NCBI RefSeq assembly: GCF_007754425.1
Contig: NZ_CP037452.1
Span: 5,617,164 to 5,681,163, forward strand
DNA: 64,000 bases
Source of the DNA: Gimesia fumaroli
Lineage (GTDB): Bacteria > Planctomycetota > Planctomycetia > Planctomycetales > Planctomycetaceae
Direction: 5' to 3'
Shown: positions 19,542 to 27,908 of the stretch, one piece after another
How positions within the stretch are numbered: position 1 is the first letter of the stretch
How the letters are laid out: each line of letters opens with the position of its first letter
Notes under the pieces: model-generated
What the model was told of the DNA's origin: nothing
What the model saw: only the letters and a program-made list of their open reading frames with translations
Database searches by the model: none
Made by a program: the position numbers and the translations under genes

Positions 19542-20306
19542 TTACAGCTGGTTGAGCGTATCAAGCACCTGATTCAGATACTGTTTCACTTTCGGATCGA
19601 CTTTTTCGTAGCCCTTTTCAGACCGTGGTTGTTCCATCGCGTGCCGCATTGCATTGTGCATCAGGTAACGGCCGCTGTCGGTCTTCATATGGATTTTATC
19701 GCGATAGAGGTCCGTAATCTGGTCGAAAGGTGCCTTGTTCTGCTTAATGTCAGAGTCGACCTGTTCCAGCAGATTGATCGCATAGGTTTGTTTAAACTCT
19801 CGATCGGGAAATTGTTTTTTCAGGGCCGCAATCAGGGCGTTGATATACGCGGGGCTATGCTGCAGCTTGCCAGAAACGTCTGTACTGGCATATTCATCGG
19901 CCCGCGTCGCACTGCGTGCCCAGCCAGTATGAATGATGAATGTCGCTTTGGGCTGCATTTTGACCCATTTGGAAATCGTATCGACATCTTCCGCGAGCAT
20001 AGAACCGTAGTGCGGCTGTACGGAAATCAGATCGTACTGTTTCTCTTTGAGTGCCGTGGGCCAGAGTGTGGAAGCTTTAACGCAGGGCTTTTCTGGATGC
20101 TCATAAATGTAAGGCAGACTCTTGCCACAATCGACGTGCCACTGCACATCGCCGTCGAGCAACGAAGGAACGGTATCCCAGGTCAGAGAATTACCGATCA
20201 GGTAATAGCTTTTGGCTTTCTCTTCTGCCTGGAGTGAGGTCCCCGCAAACAGAATTCCAAGTGCGATGAGACAGCAGGAAATAAAAATACTGAGCGGCTT
20301 AAGCAT
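19542..20306 (-). CDS. Secreted SGNH-hydrolase-like protein
   Basis: About 254 residues. An N-terminal signal peptide (hydrophobic residues about 5-24, then S-L-Q-A-E) indicates export. The mature part begins Y-Y-L-I-G-N-S-L-T-W-D-T, which resembles block I of SGNH/GDSL hydrolases with the Ser nucleophile in G-N-S-L. I-H-T-G-W-A-R could be the Gly/Asn region, but the canonical D-x-x-H block is not obvious, so catalytic activity is uncertain. AAGGA precedes the ATG at 20306. A longer frame to 20366 would run into the tRNA gene and is rejected. Confidence 0.75.
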   Translation of the reverse strand: MLKPLSIFISCCLIALGILFAGTSLQAEEKAKSYYLIGNSLTWDTVPSLLDGDVQWHVDCGKSLPYIYEHPEKPCVKASTLWPTALKEKQYDLISVQPHYGSMLAEDVDTISKWVKMQPKATFIIHTGWARSATRADEYASTDVSGKLQHSPAYINALIAALKKQFPDREFKQTYAINLLEQVDSDIKQNKAPFDQITDLYRDKIHMKTDSGRYLMHNAMRHAMEQPRSEKGYEKVDPKVKQYLNQVLDTLNQL

Positions 20307-20365
20307 GAAAGGATTCCTTCTGGAAATGACATAAACGGAGCTGAATAGCCGTCCCTGTGAAAACA

Positions 20366-20439
20366 TACCCCCGGCAGGGTTCGAACCTGCGACCTATGCT
20401 TTAGGAAAGCATTGCTCTATCCAACTGAGCTACGGGGGC
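20366..20439 (-). tRNA. tRNA-Arg (anticodon CCU)
   Basis: Read on the - strand this folds into a full cloverleaf: acceptor stem GCCCCCG/CGGGGGT, D arm GCTC...GAGC, anticodon stem ATGCT/AGCAT around loop TTCCTAA, and T arm GCAGG-TTCGAAC-CCTGC. The loop gives anticodon CCU for AGG arginine codons. CCA is not encoded. Length is 74 bases. Confidence 0.97.
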
Positions 20440-20456
20440 CTGTGAATGGTCCTACT

Positions 20457-20484
20457 ATAGTAGGGGTTCTATTGTTTCGTCAAA
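20457..20484 (-). promoter_or_regulatory. Likely promoter of tRNA-Arg
   Basis: On the - strand TTGACG (20479-20484) is followed after 16 bases by TACTAT (20457-20462), close to the tRNA 5' end. The -10 region lies inside a perfect palindrome CCTACTATAGTAGG (20451-20464). Confidence 0.5.
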
Positions 20485-20545
20485 TGTCTGCCTCTCGTGT
20501 TTCGAGAGTGACACAAAAAAGGCCCGCCTGGCTCGGTTTGCATGC

Positions 20546-21040
20546 TTATTTCATCGGCTCGGCTTTGACGTAGAGTTCTTTGGGGGCGGTCTCGTAATAT
20601 TTGAACATGGCGGGGCAGATCCAGCCTTCCATGTCGGAATCTTCGAAGCGGTAATAGTTGCCCCCCTGATCACCACGCAGCCAGATCAGCTTTTTCTGAA
20701 ACTTCGGGAACGGTTTGGCAGAGAACAGCAGCCGAAACCCTTCGTCGGCGTCAGGAATGTCGGCGACGATGACATCGATCATCTCGGGAACGCCGGCAAC
20801 AAACGGTTCTTGTACCAGACCGGCGGAACTGTCATCGAAAACCCAGGTTCCCTGATGCTGATAAGGGGCGATGACCATGATCGCGTTTTGACGAGGCAAA
20901 CTGCTTCCGAACGGTAGCAGCTTGAGTTGCCAGGCGACGCCCACTGCGAGGAAAATCAGCCCTACAATCAGCAGAATCAGCCGTTGCCAGTGAAATCGGG
21001 ACGGGTGTGTTTCATCAGTTGCGGCTTGTTCTGTGCTCAT
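20546..21040 (-). CDS. Membrane-anchored protein of unknown function
   Basis: A 164-residue protein. A short cytoplasmic N-terminus is followed by one transmembrane segment at about residues 21-40 and an external domain with I-M-V-I-A-P-Y-x-H-x-G-T-W-V-F-D-D, E-P-F-V-A-G-V-P-E-M-I-D and a C-terminal W-I-C-P-A-M-F-K-Y-Y. I have an impression of similar small planctomycete and cyanobacterial proteins (possibly DUF6717) but cannot confirm it. It lies upstream of the tRNA-Arg gene in the same direction and has no obvious operon partner. Confidence 0.75.
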   Translation of the reverse strand: MSTEQAATDETHPSRFHWQRLILLIVGLIFLAVGVAWQLKLLPFGSSLPRQNAIMVIAPYQHQGTWVFDDSSAGLVQEPFVAGVPEMIDVIVADIPDADEGFRLLFSAKPFPKFQKKLIWLRGDQGGNYYRFEDSDMEGWICPAMFKYYETAPKELYVKAEPMK

Positions 21041-21458
21041 CGTTGATTCCTCACGCGTGATTCTCGGGTCAATAGATTGATTTGAGACAGTTTAACAAAA
21101 AAGTCGTTCTATTTGCGAAAAAATCTGGTGGAAGAAATTCAGCTGTTGGTGCGATCAGACTCTTTGGTAACAGTCGAGATAACGCTAACTTCACCGATTC
21201 TGATTGTCCGTTCAGCGTTTTGCCCAGTGCTGTTTTTAAGGCAAGTTCCACCTCGACCATTGTTAACAGTCCCACTATTCATTGATCGCTCACAATTTAT
21301 TAACAATTCGAAGATAGGATACTCGCAGCAGCAGGAAAGGGCATTGCTCCCTGTTCCTTAATAAGGTCAGTCAAGACCCACCACCGGCATCACCCGCCTT
21401 GAAAAGTTGAAAAACAGTTTTACATTCTTTTTCTTTTTCACATTAAGGAGATCGGAAA
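21041..21458. other. Intergenic region before the second DUF1559 gene
   Basis: About 420 bases between two divergent genes. Short frames exist on both strands (for example 21069-21275 on the minus strand) but neither has a convincing ribosome site or recognisable sequence. AAGGAG at 21445-21450 is the ribosome site of the DUF1559 gene. No strong hairpin is seen. Confidence 0.4.
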
Positions 21459-22445
21459 ATGATGACGTTACGTCCATTTTCTTCCCCGGCCACCGGTGCG
21501 CTCAAACATTCTTCCCCCAATCGCCGCGGATTTACGCTGATTGAATTACTGGTCGTGATTGCAATTATCGCGATTCTGATTGCCCTTTTGCTGCCGGCCG
21601 TTCAACAGGCACGCGAAGCCGCCCGCCGAACACAGTGCAGAAACAATCTGAAACAAATTGGCCTGGCATTTCACAACTTCCACGATGTCTTTGATCGGCT
21701 GCCTACGGGTGCCCGCGATGGCGCCGGCGCATCTTATGCCTGCTGTAATGCCCAGGAACGTGCCGGCTGGAGCTGGCTTTACCACATTCTGCCTTACATG
21801 GATCGGGCAAACGTGTACGATCTGGGAACGGATGCCGATCCTGTGGGAACCTATCCGCTTGTTGGCCGAACAGGAATCAAAGCCTATTACTGCCCTTCCC
21901 GTCGCAAGCCGACTTCATATGGTAGTGGGTATTATCGTAGCGATTATGCTGGAAATGGTGGGCAGCGTGAAGGCGGAATTACCTCGACTCTCAGTCTTGG
22001 TCAGCGAGGGGTCGTCGTGCGAACTGATTCACGTGAAATTCGTATCAACGACATTAAAGACGGCGCTTCCAACACCATTATGGTGGCGGAAAAAGCATTG
22101 CACCCAGATCGACATGGACAAGATGGCGGCGACAATGAGCCCTGGGTCAATGCCGGCTGGGATGAATGTGTGATCCGCCATGGAGCCGGTAAGAATAGTG
22201 CTGGCGACGAGTACGGCTTGACTCCGCTGTACGACACGGACGCTCCGACGAACACTGTCGCCGTGGTTGACAAAGGGGGCGTCAGCTGGACGAACTGGCA
22301 TCCCTTCTTTGGTTCAGCCCACCAGGGCGGCATGAACGCCTGCCTGGCCGATGGTTCGGTGCGACTCATCAGTTACAACATCGACGGCGAAATCATGCGT
22401 CGAATCAGCCTGACGAATGACCGTGAGTCTGTTGGTGAATATTAA
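21459..22445 (+). CDS. DUF1559 pseudopilin-like secreted protein
   Basis: A 328-residue DUF1559 protein. The prepilin motif [10 protein letters not shown] is at about residues 22-31, followed by the hydrophobic helix and [20 protein letters not shown]. The C-terminal H-Q-G-G-M-N-A-C-L-A-D-G-S-V-R motif closes the family domain. AAGGAG lies just upstream of tandem ATG codons at 21459 and 21462. It is followed by a small lipoprotein gene, a frequent arrangement for DUF1559 genes in planctomycetes, so the two products may act together at the cell surface. Confidence 0.92.
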   Translation: MMTLRPFSSPATGALKHSSPNRRGFTLIELLVVIAIIAILIALLLPAVQQAREAARRTQCRNNLKQIGLAFHNFHDVFDRLPTGARDGAGASYACCNAQERAGWSWLYHILPYMDRANVYDLGTDADPVGTYPLVGRTGIKAYYCPSRRKPTSYGSGYYRSDYAGNGGQREGGITSTLSLGQRGVVVRTDSREIRINDIKDGASNTIMVAEKALHPDRHGQDGGDNEPWVNAGWDECVIRHGAGKNSAGDEYGLTPLYDTDAPTNTVAVVDKGGVSWTNWHPFFGSAHQGGMNACLADGSVRLISYNIDGEIMRRISLTNDRESVGEY

Positions 22446-22606
22446 ACACCATTAACTTCGAACAGGCTTCGTAATTTTGATCGTGAACTCGCAGGGCTTC
22501 TGACGTTTTCCCCCGGAATCGAAGGTGGCCCTGCAGTTAACGGAGCCGCTCCCCCCATTATTTTCATTCACCTGAAATTACTCAGATCTCATCAAGAGGA
22601 AATCCC

Positions 22607-22795
22607 ATGAAACTGTTGTCATATTATCTACTACTTCTCGCTCTGTGTCTGCTTCCCGGCTGTGGTTCCAGCGAGGAATCATTAACTTCCGGAGAAATCA
22701 CATCCGATGTCAAAAGCGAAATGGAAAAGGAAAAAGAAGAAGTCTTCGCAGCCGAATCCGCCAATCGCGAACAGCAGGTTAAGGGGAAGAAATGA
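22607..22795 (+). CDS. Small lipoprotein
   Basis: A 62-residue protein with a lipoprotein signal peptide: a hydrophobic stretch rich in Leu followed by the lipobox L-P-G-C at residues 16-19. The mature part is short, highly charged and helical (S-E-M-E-K-E-K-E-E-V). GAGGAAA lies upstream of the ATG. It lies 161 bases downstream of the DUF1559 gene and probably shares its transcript. The function is unknown; a periplasmic anchor or partner for the pseudopilin-like protein is a guess from context. Confidence 0.82.
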   Translation: MKLLSYYLLLLALCLLPGCGSSEESLTSGEITSDVKSEMEKEKEEVFAAESANREQQVKGKK

Positions 22796-22842
22796 GCTTT
22801 TGAAGGAAGGCGAAATGCCCCTCGTCTTCTCCAAAATTGACA

Positions 22843-23961
22843 TTAGGCAATCGCTGCTGCATAACGATCCATGATCGATGTACTGCCGAGTGCTTTCAAG
22901 CGGGGCTCAACCCGTTTGTAGAGTTTTTGTGCCTGCTCTCTTTCTCCCAATTCGGCGTGGGCGATCGCGAGGTAGGCACGATTGAGATCTACAAAGAGTT
23001 GCAGTAATGGTTGACTGGCTGCAATTGGCAAGAGTTGAGATAAAGAGGAGAGAAACTGCTCTTTCGCGACGTGACAGTGCCCCAGATTGAGTTCCAGAAG
23101 TCCTTTGAAATAGTACAGAATCATTTTCAGTAATTCATCCAGATGTTGCTGCTCTGCTTCGGTCAGTAACTGCTGTGCCAATGGAAGATTCTGCTGATAC
23201 TTCAACAGTGCATACGCATAATCCATCTGCACGGTCGGATTTCCCGGCGCCTCTTCCCAAGCCAGTCGCATACATTCAATCACCTGATCCTGATCATTCA
23301 CTACTTCATATAGTTCTGACAGGCGTTCGAGATACATCCAGCGGGGTATTTCTGGATCTGCTTCAAACGGCTTGATTACAGCCAGCCCCTGATCAAAATC
23401 GCCTAAAGCCGTTAAGGCAACTGCGCGACGCGCTTCCAATTCGAATTCGGGAACATGCCCGCGTAGCGCGGGCACTCGTTTAAGCACTTCTTGCCAGCGC
23501 GCCCAGGCGAATGACTGCATCAACTTATTATATTTTTGTCCGGTTGAAAAATAGACCGACCAGAACGAAATGAGAATCGGAACGAATAACAAAAACAGAA
23601 ATCCATAATCAATGATCATCAACCTGATTGAAAACTTCCAGCGATAAAGCAACACCACTCCCAGAATCACTAACGGTAAGCGGATACTCCATAATCCTTT
23701 TCCCACTGATAATAAAAACAACTGAAAATTGCTGAGACTCTGAAACTTAACCATGTCGGCAGCGGAAACAAGCTCTTCTATTTCCGCACGATTAGGGAAC
23801 AGACTCGAAGTCGCCGCGGCAGCATCGTCGGTGTGCAGGACGATCTCAGAAAACCCACGCGATTCCAGGTCGTGATAGGCATCTTGCGAATTTTCCGCTT
23901 CGACGCGGTGTGTTTCGCGTTTATCATTTTCATCGGTTGCTGTGATTAGAAAAACAGGCAT
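22843..23961 (-). CDS. TPR-repeat membrane protein
   Basis: A 372-residue protein. A small N-terminal alpha/beta domain of about 60 residues begins P-V-F-L-I-T-A-T-D-E-N-D. Two hydrophobic segments lie at about residues 95-115 and 120-142. The C-terminal 220 residues are helical with TPR-like periodicity (for example L-Y-E-V-V-N-D-Q-D-Q-V-I-E-C-M-R-L-A and P-T-V-Q-M-D-Y-A-Y-A-L-L-K-Y). The ATG at 23961 has GGAG at eight bases, so the longer frame to 24024 is not preferred. It probably acts as a membrane-bound scaffold; partners are unknown. Confidence 0.82.
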   Translation of the reverse strand: MPVFLITATDENDKRETHRVEAENSQDAYHDLESRGFSEIVLHTDDAAAATSSLFPNRAEIEELVSAADMVKFQSLSNFQLFLLSVGKGLWSIRLPLVILGVVLLYRWKFSIRLMIIDYGFLFLLFVPILISFWSVYFSTGQKYNKLMQSFAWARWQEVLKRVPALRGHVPEFELEARRAVALTALGDFDQGLAVIKPFEADPEIPRWMYLERLSELYEVVNDQDQVIECMRLAWEEAPGNPTVQMDYAYALLKYQQNLPLAQQLLTEAEQQHLDELLKMILYYFKGLLELNLGHCHVAKEQFLSSLSQLLPIAASQPLLQLFVDLNRAYLAIAHAELGEREQAQKLYKRVEPRLKALGSTSIMDRYAAAIA

Positions 23962-24134
23962 GCGATTCACTCCGAAATAATACGATGCGAGAATGATTGA
24001 CATGAACAAGCAACGCCTGAGCACCTGCGCCCATCATAAAACGATCAAGTCTAACCTGAATGATTTTCTGAGTGAACGATATTCATCACAATTTATAGTG
24101 ATCGTTTGCAGAATTTTTCTCGATGAAGAACAGG

Positions 24135-25409
24135 TTAAGCGGTCACCAACAAATCCTTTTTTTCAATGGCAACGTGTCCCGATTTTCTAAAAGGGCGCGG
24201 CATGGGTTGGGCTTTGCCGTTGGCGTCGATCGTCCGACAGCGGAGCGTATATTTCCCTGCAGGTAAGCCGGGCATCAGAATCGCCCAGTGTGCTTTCATC
24301 AATGGCATCGGCCATGCGATGGGTTTTCTTGTTTTGTTGTCGAAGCCGATGGTTTCGGGCGGAATTTTGTGATCGGGTAGATCACCGCCCCATCGATCGG
24401 AAGCCGGTGCAGACAGGATTTCCGCATCGATCCAGGGTGCTGAGGTGAAGTATTTGTCATCGCCGGGTAAACTCTCGCCATTCTTTTGAATCCAGACCTG
24501 AACTTTCGCCAATCCTGCAGTGCCCGATTGGGCATAGCCGGTAATCGGAATCGGCTGAAGCGGTTTGACCTGTTTGGGACAGGAGAGCGTCGACGCGAAC
24601 GTTTTCAGTGTGCTGTCGATGTCATTATTCCCGTTGGCGTAGGTATCGTTGGCGTGAAACAAATTGGAAAAATAAACGTGAGTCAGCCATTTCACATTTT
24701 TGAATCCGTATGATTCGGGAACCACCATCCGCACGGGCGCACCGCGTTCCGGGCTCAGCCACTGACCATTCAATTTGTAGCACAGAATCACAGGTGGTAA
24801 TCCCGGGGGATCTTCCAGCACACGATCAATGGGCAGCGAACTCTTGAAGATTTGTTTGGGATCGTCGTTATGATACCCGTTAAAAAACACGCGGCGGATG
24901 TTATCGCGCGGTTTCGTCAGCCAGAGAATTTCACGTAAGGGAACCCCTTCCCAGATCCCGGTACCCAGCGGGTTTCTGATATTCAGACAGGTCATCACTT
25001 TGGAAAACCGGACCGCGTGTTTTTCTCCCAGTTTGAGTAACGCTTCAAAATCAAGTGCGTTTCCATTCTCTTTTGTGAGGGGATTTCCCAGTCGGGCTTT
25101 GTTTTCCGGATCGCTAATCACTTCGAGAGACCAGGTCTCGCGCGTCAAACCGACCTGTTTTCGTTTCTCTTCACTCAAAGTATGCGGCTTGGGATTTCCC
25201 CGCGAGACATCTCGAAATGATTTCGGAATGGTGAGGTTGGTTTCGAGTCGGTCAATCGCCTGTTGTAATGCGGGGTCTCGATCCTGAACCTCTGCCTGTA
25301 GTTGATTGATGGCGGTACAGGCAGCCGCTCCTGCTGCGCCATATTTTAAAAAGTACCGTCGCGATAACCGCGAATGTTCTGCAAGGAATGCTTCCAATGA
25401 GCCAGACAT
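24135..25409 (-). CDS. Sulfite-oxidase-like molybdopterin oxidoreductase, Tat-exported
   Basis: A 424-residue molybdenum enzyme of the sulfite oxidase family. The N-terminus L-S-R-R-Y-F-L-K followed by a hydrophobic Ala-rich segment is a twin-arginine signal, as expected for a cofactor-loaded periplasmic enzyme. The molybdopterin-binding domain includes T-C-L-N-I-R-N-P-L-G-T-G-I-W-E-G-V-P-L, where the Cys is the likely Mo ligand, and G-A-P-V-R-M-V-V-P-E-S-Y-G-F-K-N-V-K-W-L. The C-terminal part (I-T-G-Y-A-Q-S-G-T-A-G-L-A-K-V-Q-V-W-I) is the Mo-co dimerisation domain. No heme domain is fused and no cytochrome gene is adjacent. The substrate could be sulfite or another oxo-acceptor. Confidence 0.9.
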   Translation of the reverse strand: MSGSLEAFLAEHSRLSRRYFLKYGAAGAAACTAINQLQAEVQDRDPALQQAIDRLETNLTIPKSFRDVSRGNPKPHTLSEEKRKQVGLTRETWSLEVISDPENKARLGNPLTKENGNALDFEALLKLGEKHAVRFSKVMTCLNIRNPLGTGIWEGVPLREILWLTKPRDNIRRVFFNGYHNDDPKQIFKSSLPIDRVLEDPPGLPPVILCYKLNGQWLSPERGAPVRMVVPESYGFKNVKWLTHVYFSNLFHANDTYANGNNDIDSTLKTFASTLSCPKQVKPLQPIPITGYAQSGTAGLAKVQVWIQKNGESLPGDDKYFTSAPWIDAEILSAPASDRWGGDLPDHKIPPETIGFDNKTRKPIAWPMPLMKAHWAILMPGLPAGKYTLRCRTIDANGKAQPMPRPFRKSGHVAIEKKDLLVTA

Positions 25410-25630
25410 GCTTGCACCTTTTTATAAAACGGTGACAGAAATCTTTCAATTCGATCTATTTTGGTGCCCATTGAAGCATTCCGTCAACGAGTTTGTAATA
25501 AATCGAAAGTTGAATCAGCAGAATGCCCGCATTTCCCCCCACTAGAAATGAAAAAAACGTCTTCAATTGTAAATCGGTCATTCGCTCAGAGTTCAAAATG
25601 CCGACGGACACTTCCAAAATGAGTTACAAC

Positions 25631-25672
25631 AAAAAAAACGCCTCGCTGACTGTTATCAACGAGGCGCTTTTT
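25631..25672 (-). terminator. Intrinsic terminator of the universal stress protein gene
   Basis: GCCTCG and CGAGGC form the core of an 8-bp stem; on the - strand it is followed by eight T. It starts about 24 bases past the stop codon of the leftward gene. A shorter T-run also follows on the + strand. Confidence 0.88.
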
Positions 25673-25695
25673 AAAATTGTATTCGATCCTGAAAA

Positions 25696-26646
25696 TTACT
25701 CAGGCTCTACAGGTGAAACAAAATCAGACGGTTTGAAAGTCAATACGGAGCATTTGACTTTTTCGAGCATGCGTTCGGCAGTATTGCCGATGAAGAAGCC
25801 GCTGATGCCGGAACGGGCCAGTGTGCCCATCGCCAGCAGGTTGATGCTGTGTTCTTCGATGAATGCGGGAATTGCCACGTCGGGAGAACCTTCCAGCACA
25901 TGCACCTGCACGCCGTAGGAAAGCGTGCGGTAGTCGGTCTGTGCCAGTTGTTCGTTGAGTTCGTTTTTGACCTCTTCCATGATATCCTCGGCACATTTTT
26001 TGAGCGTCTCTTCCCCGACTCCCAGGCCTTTGAGTCGCTGATCGAGCTGTGTATCGATAGCATGTACCAGATGAATTTTCATGTCAGCAACTTGAGCCGC
26101 TGAGACGATAAAATGCAGAATATCGCTGCTGACTTCGCTCATATCGCTGGCGACGACAATTTCCGGAACGTCCGGCTCTTCGTCTTTCTTGACAGCAAAG
26201 ACGGGGCACGGACATTGACGGAACAGGTTCATCACGGTGCCGCCGAATAAACGACCGGTAAAGCCATGCGGACGCGTTCCCACCAGCACCATATCGTGTT
26301 TATTATTGATGACTTCGAGAACAATTTCGCGCCACGGTGAACCGATCGCTACCTTCGACGTACTTTCGACGCCGTGGTCTTTTGCCTGTTGGATCAGACT
26401 GCTCATCACTTTATGCGCTTCGTCTTCCACATTATTTGTCAGATGTAACCGATCTTCTTCCAGCAAGTGTTTGGTGTGCGCCGAGAGATCAATGGCAGCG
26501 ATAAATTCCAGTTTGGCATTGAACAAGCCGGCCAGCCAGATCGCACGTTCGACCGCTTCCTTCGTCTGTTCGTTCAAATCGGCGGCAACCAGTCGGTCTG
26601 CGTGGGTCAAATCTACGCCAACTAAAATGGAGTCGAGGCTTTGCAT
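25696..26646 (-). CDS. Tandem-domain universal stress protein (UspA family)
   Basis: A 316-residue cytoplasmic protein with two UspA domains (about residues 5-153 and 160-308). Each begins with a V-G-V-D or V-A-S-D strand and ends with the nucleotide-binding G-x2-G-x(about 9)-G-S/T pattern: V-G-T-R-P-H-G-F-T-G-R-L-F-G-G-T in the first and M-G-T-L-A-R-S-G-I-S-G-F-F-I-G-N-T in the second. Both have the ATP-binding form. Such tandem Usp proteins resemble UspE and respond to stress or starvation. It lies 227 bases downstream of the DNA methyltransferase gene and has its own terminator. Confidence 0.93.
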   Translation of the reverse strand: MQSLDSILVGVDLTHADRLVAADLNEQTKEAVERAIWLAGLFNAKLEFIAAIDLSAHTKHLLEEDRLHLTNNVEDEAHKVMSSLIQQAKDHGVESTSKVAIGSPWREIVLEVINNKHDMVLVGTRPHGFTGRLFGGTVMNLFRQCPCPVFAVKKDEEPDVPEIVVASDMSEVSSDILHFIVSAAQVADMKIHLVHAIDTQLDQRLKGLGVGEETLKKCAEDIMEEVKNELNEQLAQTDYRTLSYGVQVHVLEGSPDVAIPAFIEEHSINLLAMGTLARSGISGFFIGNTAERMLEKVKCSVLTFKPSDFVSPVEPE

Positions 26647-26873
26647 GGGTTTACTCTCTTCTAATTGATTTCAGCAAGATTCAGGCTTCAATCTTCTATT
26701 ATGACAAATGTAAGAGTCTGTTCCTAGACTCTATCCAGAGTTTATATCGCGTCTTTAGAGCAATTTGGATCGAGTATACTATCATGAATGACACTCTGAA
26801 TAAATGGGAGTCGCTTTAATCGAATTCGGAATGGAAAAACGGGTTATACCGACTCTCAATGTTGAATTGCCAT

Positions 26874-27842
26874 TTACTGTTTTGGCTTTTGCATCAACAG
26901 AATAAATTCGTGAACCTTATTGACCCGAAAAACAGAAGGAAACCCGAGGGGCCTCAGATTGTTATATTCGGACTGACGGTTCCAGATAATCAAATCATCA
27001 TAAATATAGCCTATCTGCTGGAGCCGGGCGGCTAAATCGCTGTGAAAAGGGAAAAATTGGCTTTTCTTTCGTAAATCCATGACGATTACACAGCAGTACC
27101 CCCCCGGACGCAGTGCTTCCAGAACCTGCTGAAAGACCTGTGTCAGCTCGGTCAAAAACTCTTCATAGTCTTCGACTACGCCGAGATCCTGTTCATGATT
27201 TCCGTAATGGCGAACTGCTTTATGGTCGGCCGAACGGCGCTGATTCAGCACGTTCCAGTAAGGGGGCGAAGTAATACACAAATCAATGCTGCCCGGAGCG
27301 ACATGCTCCGAGAGGCTCATTGCCGAACCATGCATCACCCGCGATTTGATTTCGGCCTGATCCGAGTCAGATGCTGCCTGTTCTGACTGTTGGCTGGCAA
27401 CGTCTAGAATTCTCTGACGGGCCAGCGCCGCGTATTCTTCCGAGAGTTCCATGCCGATACCGGTCTTCCCCATTTTTTCCGCAGTCACAATCGTACTGCC
27501 GGAACCGGCAAAGGGATCGAGAATCGTCTCTCCCTTGAGCGGCAGAAAGGTTTCAATCAAACGTTCCACGAGCATTTCAGGAAAGATGGCCGGGTGCTTG
27601 AGCCGGACCTCTTCGGTCGACTTGCGAAGATCGCTCCAGACACTGATCGAATTCTGAATCCAGCGTTTGCCATCGAGCGCATTGTAGGGCTCGGGCATTT
27701 TTCGCGTTCGTTTTTTCTTCGCCGGTGATTCTTCAGAAGTCGACACGCGTCTGAAAGCCTCCTGCTGGAAAACTGAGATATGCTCTCTTGAAATGAGTTC
27801 TCGATTCAACTGCGTTCTAAAGCGGAAACCATCCTGCTCCAC
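26874..27842 (-). CDS. Orphan DNA methyltransferase (SPPY type)
   Basis: A 322-residue site-specific DNA methyltransferase. Motif X/I comes first: H-P-A-I-F-P-E-M-L-V-E-R-L-I, then I-L-D-P-F-A-G-S-G-S-T (the AdoMet loop) and G-I-G-M-E-L. Motif IV follows, C-I-T-S-P-P-Y-W-N-V. A T-S-P-P-Y-W catalytic motif is usual for N4-cytosine and some N6-adenine enzymes of the beta class, but in that class motif IV precedes motif I, so the order here is rearranged. The first 50 residues are a basic extension (P-A-K-K-K-R-T-R-K). No restriction endonuclease gene is next to it, so it is probably a solitary regulatory or protective enzyme. Confidence 0.9.
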   Translation of the reverse strand: MEQDGFRFRTQLNRELISREHISVFQQEAFRRVSTSEESPAKKKRTRKMPEPYNALDGKRWIQNSISVWSDLRKSTEEVRLKHPAIFPEMLVERLIETFLPLKGETILDPFAGSGSTIVTAEKMGKTGIGMELSEEYAALARQRILDVASQQSEQAASDSDQAEIKSRVMHGSAMSLSEHVAPGSIDLCITSPPYWNVLNQRRSADHKAVRHYGNHEQDLGVVEDYEEFLTELTQVFQQVLEALRPGGYCCVIVMDLRKKSQFFPFHSDLAARLQQIGYIYDDLIIWNRQSEYNNLRPLGFPSVFRVNKVHEFILLMQKPKQ

Positions 27843-27908
27843 TTCAGAGTGACTATTCTACTTAAGAATTTAACTTTTGATACCTTTTTTTACTCTTATC
27901 GCGCAGAT

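Noticed and set aside
20307-20366. Extended N-terminus of the SGNH-like gene
   Set aside because: The extension reaches the tRNA-Arg gene end and displaces the signal peptide from the N-terminus.
21069-21275. 68-codon open frame on the - strand
   Set aside because: No ribosome site and a competing frame of similar length on the other strand; no recognised sequence.
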